Part shown: one piece after another, positions 1 to 9,820 of the stretch
How positions within the stretch are numbered: the first letter of the stretch is position 1
How the letters are laid out: the number at the start of each line of letters is the position of its first letter
DNA from: Rutidosis leptorrhynchoides
Taxonomy: Eukaryota; Streptophyta; Magnoliopsida; Asterales; Asteraceae
Length of the DNA stretch: 64,000 nucleotides
Assembly (NCBI RefSeq): GCF_046630445.1
Contig: NC_092333.1
Location: forward strand, 98,430,001-98,494,000
Direction of reading: 5' to 3'
The notes under the pieces: generated by a model
What the model saw: the letters and a program-made list of their open reading frames with translations, nothing else
Database searches by the model: none
Told to the model about the DNA's origin: nothing
Position numbers and translations under genes: made by a program

Positions 1-1594
1 GTTTGAATCCTCGAATATTAAGTGATACTATCTTCATTAAAATAATAAAACGTACCGAAAGGGGATGAGCAGACTACTGTTGGGCAGAATTGCCCCAATT
101 CAGACCCAATTCTCTTGCAAAATCCTCCAATTGGACACTATCTTCTGACTTTGAGCTCACTCGATTTTTTGATTTTGATTTTGAGTTCTTAGCTGCAAAA
201 CCTCGATTCTTTGAACTTTATTTGGATTTTATGCCCTTATTATTTTGCATCATCCTCTTACGAAGATGAAGACCTCTCGCTAAATCCTTCGCATAACCAA
301 TTCGAGATGACCCCTTCCAGCTACCCACTTTCTTCCAAATCTGCTCACTTTGTGGCTTCTGTTGTGACCTAGAATTACCCTTCATACTCGCTGGAGCTTC
401 ATCTCCCATCGATTGATTTACACTTCGCTGTTCTTTCCTAGTACTCAACTCCGATGAATTGTGTTCCTCTCTGAAAAATCTTGCCCCAGGACCTCGTTTA
501 GATCGTTCGGTTGTTCTACTTCTCTTTTATTGAACGTATCCTCTATAATTTCTATATCCTCTTCGATATCCCTATTATTTCCTTCAACTGGATACTCCTG
601 TTGCACACCCGAATTGAATTTCTTTTCTACCGGGCCATTTACCATTGCTTCAAAGCCCATTGAACTTTCAATGTTTGCCATCTGTTCAGGCCCATTATTA
701 TCATTATTATAATTACCCACCTTCTCTTCTATTTGGGCCGTCATACCTGGCCCAACACCAGAATTAATCTTGTTATCATTATCCACCTTATCATTATTAC
801 CCGAATCAATTTCCTCTGCCCCAAGTTTCAAATTAACCACTTCTTCCTCGCGTGCGCCGTCTTTGAAAACAGAGTCTTTTGGCGTATTGTCAGTCTTGTT
901 ATTGGGGATTGGTCCACCATGATTTCTGCAGAAGGACTCTTCAGTTTCCATGGATTTTGAACGGATGATTTCTTCAATCTTTTCGTCTTCCAGAATCTGA
1001 TCTCCCATCTCCTTGTCATCATCGGAATCTTCATCATCATCGGAGACTGAATCTGAATCCCACTCACTTGTGATTTCATCTTCCATGTCGATCTCCACTA
1101 TATCGCTGACTTCCTCGATAACTTTAACATAGAACACTGTATCCCCAGCTTTGACCCTGACCGTATCATTAATCAGTTCGTATCCTAATAGTTTAACCAT
1201 TACCCTTCCAATTTTGAGATTTTGATTGCCTTCTAGTTTACAGTTGCTTAGCTCCAATATCGGACCATACCACCCTGTGATTTTTTTGAACGTATTCTCC
1301 GTCCAGTACTTGGCTGGTACCCCAATCACACTTACCCACGATAATCTTCCAGAGTGTCGGTGTTTTGGTTCCCATTTTCTTAGGTTTTTCATCCATCTTT
1401 TGATGTTGTGGTTTTCGTTATTTAGTATGTTCTTCACAGCATCTTCTGAGTCACAAACAATCATTATCTCGAAACCTCCCAGATACTTGATCTCTCTGTA
1501 GGTCAAATTATTTTCTTTTATTTTATTTTTGATTAAAAATGGCAGTGGACCGTGTGTATCATACTTGCTCCGTAAGCGAGCTCTGTATAATGAC
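1..1594 (-). mobile_element. LINE (non-LTR retrotransposon), 5' part with ORF1
   Basis: The minus strand carries a coding region of the kind found in ORF1 of plant LINEs (DUF4283-like nucleotide-binding fold followed by a long acidic linker). The element enters from the left edge, and its 5' end lies at about 1560-1600, right against a conserved host exon on the plus strand. ORF2 (endonuclease and reverse transcriptase) would lie to the left, outside the window. Because only one end is visible, neither a target duplication nor the element's full length can be given. The exact junction within about 40 bases is an inference. Confidence 0.7.
445..1594 (-). CDS. LINE ORF1-like protein, DUF4283-type nucleic-acid binding
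   Basis: The open frame reads leftwards. It begins with an alpha-beta region whose signature includes YLGGFEIMIVCDSEDAV and WVSVIGVPAKYWTENTFKKI, typical of the DUF4283 domain at the start of plant LINE ORF1 proteins, which bind the element RNA. About 200 residues of low-complexity Asp/Glu/Asn-rich linker follow. The frame closes at 445-447. Another frame that overlaps by a few bases (448 to 218) continues with basic residues (KKVGSWKGSSR, LHLRKRMMQN), so a frameshift or decay near 446 is likely. The upstream limit of the open frame (to 1692) is only the antisense of the neighbouring host exon, so I stop at the presumed junction. No zinc knuckle is visible in the part seen. Confidence 0.6.
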
Positions 1595-1600
1595 ATGTCA

Positions 1601-3069
1601 AGATATACCTGTTGTGCCGGATATATGCCATGTAGTGGAAAATGTGGTGAAAGTAAGTGTCCTGAATTATGCCTTTGCACAGAGGTAAGCACATATCTCT
1701 AAAGTATCAATAACTCATTTCTATATTTTTGCTTGTAACATGACTAACATTGGTTAATTTCTAAAATTTTAGGTGTTTTGTTGCTTTGGGAATTCAGTAG
1801 CATCAACTCGTTTTCTATTGCAGGATGAATTCAACATACAAACTACTCAATGTGATAATTGCATCATTGTAATATATTCTTATATAAATTAAATTCTTTT
1901 ATGTCTTTGGTCTTTAAGTTTAATACTTGACATTAGTTACTTAAAAGTTTGTTTTACTTCTGTTAAAGGGATTCATGTTTTGCCTTCAACAACTAGCATG
2001 TATATTCTCAATTGTTGCTTGTCTTGTTCGAAATGATGAACTTAGTGATGCATCTGAGGCGCTCAATTGCTTAGCCGACATGGTTTACTGCACGTGAGTA
2101 TTATCAATATATAACTTCTTATATTATATTATATTTTACCATACACTAAAATATAAGGGAATTGATATTTCCAAACTTGTTTTTGATAGATTCACACAAA
2201 TTTACTAAACTACCCTCAATGATGTGTTATGTAAATTTTTCATTTCAAATTATTGGAGGGTATAACTGAAAAATAACAACATATATGTGTGGATCTATCA
2301 AAATCATGTTTGGAAATATCACCTCCCATGTAAACACTATGACTAATAATTGATGACGCCAGCTTATGTCATCAATTATTACCTTTTTAAATACTTTTTT
2401 TTTTCCTCGGAAAATACTAAATTACCATATACTAAATGTAAACCTTATGAATAGTAAATGATGACGTCAGCTGACGTTATTACTTATTATTTTTGTAATT
2501 TTTCACAATAAAATATCATATACTAAAATCTAAACACTATGAATAGTAAATGATGATGTTAGCTGATGTCATCATTTATTTTTTTGTAATTTTTTATTTT
2601 ATTTTTCTCAAAAAAAGAAAACAAAATTTACCGTATCACAAAACGCGGACTTATTCAACTCGTTTATACATCAAAATGGTCTTTTACTAACGTGTTTATT
2701 TTAATATCCGCTTACAGGGTTTGTGCGTGCATGCAGGTATATCTTATTTTCCACCATTTTAATTTTTAAACATATATTATATAGTAGTTTAAAATTCAAT
2801 TTCGGAACTCTATTCGATGTAAACTTAATAATTATTTGCAGACACAACACAAGGTTGAAATGGACAAACGAGATGGTAATCTTGGATCACAACCAATGAC
2901 TGTGCCTCATGCTCAGCAAATGTCAAGGTTTGATCAGCCACTTCCTCCACACGTGGCGTATGGGCCACCAGCATCCGGTGGTTATCCACCTGGATCACCA
3001 CCACCGCCAGCTCAAGGTTACCCACCTACCGCCTATCCTTCACATGGCTATCCAACTCCAAGTTACTAG
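1601..3069 (+). CDS. Cys-rich plant protein with Pro/Gly/Tyr-rich tail, 5'-truncated, 5 exons visible
   Basis: Five exons can be read: about 1601-1684, 1773-1868, 1969-2093, 2718-2736 and 2842-3069, each bounded by GT and AG with phases that fit. The product starts inside the conserved region (YTCCAGYMPCSGKCGESK), continues through a Cys-rich hydrophobic part (VFCCFGNSVASTRFLLQDEF, CDNCIIGFMFCLQQLACIFS), then VCACMQTQHKVEMDKRDG, and ends in a tail of GYPP/PPPP repeats closing with GYPTPSY. This matches a conserved but uncharacterised plant family that I recall as about 200-260 residues. The hydrophobic Cys-rich core suggests membrane association or palmitoylation, which is inference. The N-terminal exons are absent: a LINE ends against the first visible exon. 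The gene may be a pseudogene, or its 5' exons may lie left of the window beyond the LINE. Confidence 0.75.
2718..2736 (+). other. 19-nt microexon of the Cys-rich gene
   Basis: The 625-base gap between the exons ending at 2093 and starting at 2842 holds this exon, preceded by TTACAG and followed by GTATAT. It supplies the residues VCACMQ, which the family has between the YC...T of the preceding exon and TQHKVEMD of the next. The phases match exactly: 2 bases carried over from the previous exon plus 1, then 18 bases. Confidence 0.7.
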
Positions 3070-3547
3070 AGGTAAATGCATTCGTGGTGTAGATCCATCA
3101 TTTTTCAATGGCAGGTTAATAGGTCAAAGCACATAGAGTTATATACAGTAATATAGTTTTGAATTATGTTAGTGAGACTAGTGCTTATGGTTTATACTCC
3201 GTATATTACTATATATTGGTACATGAATAAGATTGCATGCTTCATGAAACTAAGTTTAAACGTGTTATGTATTATATTCTTTGTTCCCCCACACGCTGGA
3301 CAAAAACGTGTGATTTGGATACGATTCTATCTTGTAGAGCATGATATATTTAGTTATTATTGCGGGAATTTTATTATACAAACAGGAACGTGAGTTCGGG
3401 TGATAAAATTACGTACAAGCTAGATCCACAGAAGACATAAGAACATTAAATTGTCATGGCAACAGTGGATAACAGATCCAAGATCGGTGGGTTCATTTGG
3501 TTTTACTCGTACGGGTGTTGGCTAAAGTACCGCACTTATTTTTATTA
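3070..3547. other. 3' flank of the Cys-rich gene
   Basis: AT-rich 3' flanking sequence, including the likely 3' UTR. Small open frames here show no protein similarity that I recognise. Confidence 0.4.
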
Positions 3548-3772
3548 TCAGACACAATCGATCTGATATGAATTGTATATAACTCTGTGTTCGTGAAAAA
3601 TATGCATTCGAGCTATGAAATTTTGTACCATTTGGCTCATTGAAGGTCTTGCATCTCTATCTTCTTCTGCACATTGTAAAGCGATTTTCACAACGTTTTT
3701 CGACGTTCTTGAATCATATCCATTGCACGTCTTAATATCCACAATTTTATCACTGCCATTATTATTTCGACG
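3548..3772 (-). pseudogene. Receptor-like kinase relic (C-terminal end of kinase domain)
   Basis: The minus strand encodes NVVKIALQCAEEDRDARPSM followed by SQMVQNF, the signature of kinase subdomain XI in plant receptor-like kinases (consensus ...ALQCVEEDRDARPSMSQVV...). Only this last piece remains, preceded by a short linker (GSDKIVDIKTCNGYDSRTSK). No ATP loop, catalytic HRD or DFG region lies to the right, where it should be. It is best read as a fragment left by duplication or transposition. It could also be the last exon of a gene whose other exons are very distant, but the adjacent short duplication and AT-rich DNA make that unlikely. Confidence 0.6.
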
Positions 3773-3774
3773 TT

Positions 3775-3865
3775 CGAGTGCATGAGTCCCATTTACACTT
3801 CACAAATGGTAATTGTGAGAGGGATCTCATGCGAGTGCATGAGTCCCATTTACACTTCACAAATG
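3775..3865. repeat. Two-unit direct repeat, 34 bp each
   Basis: Units at 3775-3808 and 3832-3865 are identical (starting CGAGTGCATGAGTCCC) and separated by 23 bases. They lie just upstream of the kinase relic on its strand. Confidence 0.85.
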
Positions 3866-5352
3866 ATTTAAACACTGCCGACACATATATAAATATTATT
3901 TAATATATAATATATTTAATCTTTAGAATTAATTAAATATTATATTATATTCTCGTGCATAGTTGATTTGTAATTTTAGCACCGATGAATTGTACGTTGG
4001 CGCTCGACTTACGTGCCGATTCCGGTTTTTCGAACGTCCTTTCGTACGCTTAGAAAACTTGTACTTTACGTTTCGCGACACGTACCTTTATCAATAATTA
4101 GACTTATTTCACCAATAATTATACTAATTGAAATGTAACTTATTCATTTGAGTGTTTTGGTCATTTGCTTCTTTAAATCAACGTCTCGATATATATACAT
4201 ATACATATATATAATAGTATTATTTAAATCAAAACATTTTATAACTAATTTAATATTAAATTTTATTGTAAAATAAATATTTTCATTTCGAAATATAAAT
4301 TTGAAATATTCATTTAATAATATAATATTTAGTTTTCAAAACTAATTATATAATTTTAAAAATCGTTTCAAAATTATTATTTAGTAATACTTTTATCTTT
4401 TTGAAAATATATTTGCAAAGCTTAAGTTCCTCAAATTTATATTCATAAATGAATTATCTCGTAAAATATTTTAATAATAAAGTTCTTTTTAACTGAAAAC
4501 GTTTTAGTACGTTTGAAACGAAATCAAATAAATATGATAATTTTGTTTTTCAAAACTAAATATATTTAAGAATCATTTCGTTAAAAGGTTAAAATAATAG
4601 AAATCGTTATATCATAAAACGTTTTAGAAAAGTAACAATTATATATACTCATAATAGTTTTCAAGTTTTTAAATTACCGTTTATTGACGAAGCGTGGGAT
4701 AAATGTATGAAATCATCTTAATATAAAACGTCAATTTACTTAACTTGTCGATATTCAACATCTATGTTATTTACACTCCACCTTCTTACTTTCACATTAA
4801 TTAATATGAAAGCTTAAATAATTATCTTAATAAAAGTCACAAGTGAAATATAGTAAAGCATGTATTGGAAATCAAACAAGAATCTCCACTAACTTTTGTC
4901 TAACCTTCGTTAATTGACACATTTGTTCTTACTTGTAAATCACTTTACCATTTATTTCGAATACCGTTAAAAAGAATAGTTTTCTCAAATCATAGTGGAC
5001 CTCATAACAGAGACCCGTAATCATAATCACAATGTATCTGATAATTAAGTCATTTGATATTATCTTTTAATTCCGTCGATAATTATATTAAATATATTTT
5101 GAAACAAATACGTTCATGTAAATTATTATACATATAATACTTTGTTAAAGTTTTCAATTAATATAACTATATCTTATATATATACATGTCTATACACATG
5201 AATGTTCGTGAATCGTCGGGAATGGTCAAAGGGTGATTGATTACATGAATGTAGTTCCAAAATTTTGAGACTTAACATTACAGACTTTGCTTATCGTGTC
5301 GGAAATATATAAAGATCAAGTTTAAATTTGGTCGAAAATTTCCGGGTCGTCA
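3866..5352. other. AT-rich intergenic DNA, possibly a degenerate LTR
   Basis: About 1.5 kb with no coding signal. The right end (TTTCCGGGTCGTCACA, ending near 5354) resembles the terminus of long Asteraceae LTRs, but I find no matching TG start and no target duplication, so the call is tentative. Confidence 0.3.
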
Positions 5353-5354
5353 CA

Positions 5355-5648
5355 TTCCAATGGATAAGTAATCGCTCAAATAAGCTATCACTATAGTGGA
5401 GTCAATGGCTAGATAATCCTAGTGTTTATGATGACCATGGCTAGCATATATCTTTTTTGTCATGTCGATTGTATTTCGTGTGTATTTGGTCTGCAAATCG
5501 AGTTTGTAATTTTCCTGCTAGTTTAGTCTTTTACGGCCTGCTTGTTGTAGCCATCATGTATCTTTTCTCAAGCATATAGCTCTATGCTTCCTTGTACCTA
5601 TCATTGATTTAATGAAAATGCCTTTTGCCTTTCAAAAAAATAAAATAA
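5355..5648 (+). mobile_element. LINE 3' tail, 5'-truncated
   Basis: The sequence ends in TTTAATGAAAATGCCTTTTG, CCTTTC and an A-rich tail (5633-5648), the usual 3' end of plant LINE copies. The body before it is GT-rich, non-coding 3' UTR-like DNA. No ORF2 remains. The left boundary and target duplication are not resolved. Confidence 0.5.
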
Positions 5649-6404
5649 AATCATACATTAAAACAATAAGATCATATGGGTTCACTTTGTAATCAATTTT
5701 GGACTTAACAGTACACCTAGTATGTGATTACGTACTAGTTCAACGCGGTTATCGGCAACAAGGTTGATGGTTTGACATCCTCTCCGGGCTCAAGTCTTAC
5801 AAGGATAAATCGGTTGTGAAGTAATCCATATTTTCGTTAGTTTGTTTCGTTAGTTGGTTCGGTTAGTTTAATTGTTAGCTTCTTGTTATCGTTGTAGTTT
5901 CCCTCATTTCATTGTGGTGTTTCTTGAGATGCGGTTATCAGCTTTCTAGCTCATGGTTGTAGCTTTGTTAGTTGGTTATTGTTTATTTTTAGTTGGCTCA
6001 TGGTCTTAGCTTGGTTAGTTGGTTATTTTTTTAGTTGGTTAGTGCTTGTTAGGTTCGTCTTGTTATCGTAAGCCATGTCGCTTATAGCTTGTATCTTCGT
6101 TTTGTTATATATATTTTTTTCTTCGAAAAAAGGACTTATTAGTATAGTATTCGCTTTTTCGTCAAAAAAATTATGTGAAAATAATAGGGTTAAAGTTACA
6201 AATAAGTCATATATATTTTCATTTTGTTTTTCCATTTTAGGTTATATACCCCATAAAATAATATTGTAAGTCATAAACCTAAAATCGTGTATAAATGTAA
6301 ACGAAGTAAACTTTTTTAACCGCTACAAAAACATGTGATGACTTGTCATCTAATGTGACGTCGACTTGTCATTATATTACAGACTATATATCCCATAAAA
6401 TACT
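5649..6404. other. Intergenic DNA with GTTAGTTGGTT microrepeats
   Basis: Between about 5835 and 6050 the motif TTAGTTGGTT and close variants recur many times. Near 6240-6275 and again at 6386-6409 a similar block occurs (TATAC/TATAT-CCCATAAAATA...ATTGT); the second block is split by the insertion of the large element that follows. Confidence 0.5.
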
Positions 6405-6409
6405 ATTGT

Positions 6410-6904
6410 TGTAACAACCCAACCCAATATACAATCGAACACGCATAAGAATTTTTTTTTTTTATTACAGGGGAGTGCGCGGCGCGCACAGGTCTGTTTC
6501 AGTTCTGTCCGATTTTGCAATTTTTCAAATAAAGATCTCCCACTTCCCGACATATTTAGATGAAACGCTTTTCACAACATGTCATAATAGTTAAAACTCA
6601 CACGATTCAATAATAAAATGAGTTTTACAAAACCGGGCCCACATCGGCCGTTTTACAAGTTTCATACAAAACACGAGTTTCGACCACATTAGTTTAAATT
6701 CCAAACGACACTAAGAGCATGGTGTTTGGGGTTAAACTACCCAAATCTCGGTCAAACACCAAAAGCTATCACATCCAAAAGCGTCCCCTATCAAACAAGC
6801 AGGAATCTCTAATCCAACCGTACGCCCTTACCCTTGTCAACGCCCGAGCCTATAAAAAGATAAACAACGAGAGGGTAAGCTAAAGCTTAGTGAATGCAAT
6901 AATT

Positions 6905-6976
<72 letters not shown>

Positions 6977-8488
6977 ACTTACTTACTTGCACACACTTAC
7001 AACAAATCCGTATACCTACTAGCAACATAATTAGCATACCATTATAATGTATAACGCTAAGTCCTCGATAACACAAGCTAGTATAACAATATCATATAAC
7101 GCAACAATACAATATGCTACAACACAATACATAAGCATTGATGTTCACAACATCCATTAGTATTCGAATCCCAAGGCTAGCTCAACGAATGGTATCATCA
7201 ACATCGAACTTAATTCCCATTCGTCCCAATAAATGTGGTATCGTCAACATCGAACTTAAACCCACATATGAGGTATCGTCAACATCGAACTTAAAACCCT
7301 CATCGAATTTCTCTACAATAGCGGTATGGCTTCGTCAACATCGAACTTTAAATCCATACATGAGGTATCGTCAACATCGAACTTAAACCCTCATCAAACG
7401 TACCAACAATATACTCTAGGATATGGTATCGTCAACATCGAACTTTAACCCATACCCCACAAGCAAATAAATCATATACATACATATATAATTATTCCAC
7501 TCACCTCAACGATTTGGTGATGATTTTATACTTCCGAATGCTTCAAAGCCGAGTACCTAATACACTAAGTACTCAATTAACAAATAAACTTGTTGGGCTA
7601 AATACCAACAATTCACTCAAGTGCATTTAATGACTTAAATGCATTAAATGCCCCATTTTCGCCAAAACCGCCCCTTAAGGGTTAAGACCATCGTCAATCA
7701 CTTAAAAGCTAGTGATTAAGGTCTATCAACACTAACTATAACACAATTAGGGTAATTCATACCCATAATCCCCAACTAGGTCAATCATTAACCCCTTTGA
7801 CTCATTTAAAATCAACACACCCATTTCGGGTCATCCACTAACCCAACTAACACCCATTTACCAATTAGTTAGGTGTGCTAGTAATTAACTAACCAATTAG
7901 GACTCATAAACCTCAATTAACACTTTGAAACCCTAGGTTAGTTACCATTGAGTCTTCATGACTCCATCTTACCCAAGAACACCCAAAATCAACAAATACG
8001 GGTTTTAAGTTCTTCGTTTACCCAAACCCTAACCCTACACAAAATCAAAGTAAGGAAAACAAGATTAGAGCTTACCACTACAACCACAACGTAGCTAGCG
8101 AGTAGATGAACGACTTTAATACCCGCACTTTGGCCCGAGAACAACTTCTTCCTCTTGGATTTAAGCTTTCTCACTCAAGAAATCACACTCTCTCTCCAAA
8201 ATTAAAGTGAAGAATATAAAGTTGTTGAAAATAGAGTGAATGATACCCCAAGATCTGACCTACTGGCCTCCAACTCGTCCACAAGTGAAATTACCAAAAT
8301 GCCCATCAAAATATCTGAATAAAACAACAGAACCCGGCTACAGTGAGGAGTGCTCCAGGCGCACCCCTAAGTGTGCGCTGAGCGCACCCTGCTCAGTTCG
8401 CCCTCTGACCTCTGTTTTAATATACAAGGTCACCCACACTTCATGTGCCCTATTTACTCTGCTGTACAATGAAGATTAGGGTCTTACA
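6410..8488 (-). repeat. 3' LTR of the outer chromovirus
   Basis: 2079 bp, TG...CA ends. It contains a (TA)n run at about 6909-6975, six spaced copies of a GTATCGTCAACATCGAAC repeat (7191-7456), and GTGCGC-N3-GCGCAC palindromes near both ends (6475-6489, 8373-8387, plus a diverged one at 8350-8364). Confidence 0.95.
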
Positions 8489-8503
8489 ACTCTCCCCCAC
8501 TTG
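8489..8503 (-). promoter_or_regulatory. Polypurine tract of the outer chromovirus
   Basis: Read on the minus strand this is CAAGTGGGGGAGAGT, directly abutting the 3' LTR, as expected for the plus-strand primer. Confidence 0.8.
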
Positions 8504-9815
8504 AATCGGAGCACATCCTCGCGATCCAAGCCGCATGACAAGAGGGAAGATAAACCAACACGAATTCTTCGGGCTCCCAAGTAAACTCAGAACCTTTACT
8601 ACGACGCCATTAAACTTTAAAAGTCCTAACCTCTTTATGTCTCAACCTTTTGACCTTCTCATCGAGTATGGCAATCGGCTCCTCAATATATTCTAACTTA
8701 TTGTTTAGCTCAATCTTGTCTAACGGTACCCATGATGAATCATTCGCAAGACACTTACGGAGATGGGAAACATGAAATGTATTATGGATCCCCGCAAACT
8801 CTTCGGGTAATTCCAAACGATACGCAACTTCACCAACACGAGCTAAAACCTTAAATGGCCCAATAAATCGAGGAGCTAATTTTCCCCATTTTCGAAACCG
8901 AATAACACCTTTCCATGGCGAAACCTTAAGCATCACCATGTCACCTTCTTGAAATTCGATCATTCGTCTACGCTTGTCGGCATACGACTTTTGCCTATCT
9001 TGAGCCTTTTTCAAATGATCCCGAATCATATCAATCTTGCTATTCATTTCTAAGACCAAATCGGTACTCCCGATTTCTTTTTGACCAATCTCACCCCAAC
9101 AAATCGGAGTTCGACACCTTCGCCCATAAAGCATCTCATAAGGTGGCATCCCGATACTAGTATGATAACTATTATTGTACGAGAATTTCACCAAAGGTAA
9201 GTGCTCATCCCAATTACCACCGAAATCTATAATACATGCCCGTAACATATCCTCCAAAGTTTGATTCGTACGTTTGGTTTGACCGTCCGTTTGAGGATGA
9301 TATGCCGTGCTCAATTTCAATTGTGTACCCATATCTTCTTGAAACTTTTCCCAAAACCGAGATGTGAAACGGGTATCTCGATCCGAAATAATAGATATAG
9401 GAACCCCATGTCGAGCGACTACCTCTTTGATAAACAATTTAGCCAAAGTCTCCGATGATATCGCTTCCCGAATGGGAAGAAACAAGGCACTTTTCGTCAA
9501 TCGATCAACTATCACCCAAATCGAATCAAATTGGGTTCTCGCCGTCTTTGGTAATTTTGTAATGAAATCCATGGAAATGTGCTCCCATTTCCGTTTCGGA
9601 ATTTCCAACAGTTGTAACTTACCATACGGCTTTTGGTGTTCGGCTTTAACTTGCAAACACGTGACACATTGCTCAACATACTTTACAACATCACGTTTCA
9701 TGCCCGGCCACTAATAATCTTTCCTTAAGTCAAGATACATTTTCGTCGCTCCCGGATGAATGGAATACCTTGACTTATGTGCTTCATCAAGTAGCACTTG
9801 TCGATAATCACCCAT
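8504..9815 (-). pseudogene. Outer chromovirus: integrase and C-terminal chromodomain-like part
   Basis: The minus strand encodes the end of the zinc-binding region ([14 protein letters not shown]), the integrase core ([34 protein letters not shown]) and the chromovirus C-terminal region with the SPWKGVIRF and GPFKVL motifs. A tail resembling a chromodomain (SKGSEFTWEPEEF) lies close to the polypurine tract. This is one part of a broken gag-pol whose other parts lie beyond the nested elements. Confidence 0.85.
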
Positions 9816-9820
9816 CTTAG

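Noticed and set aside
1595-1692. Open frame on the minus strand extending the LINE ORF1 start to 1692
   Set aside because: This stretch is the antisense of a conserved host exon read on the plus strand, so it is not part of the LINE protein.
7138-7386. 82-residue frame with STSNL repeats, repeated at 28789-29037
   Set aside because: It is a translation of the LTR tandem array, not a gene.
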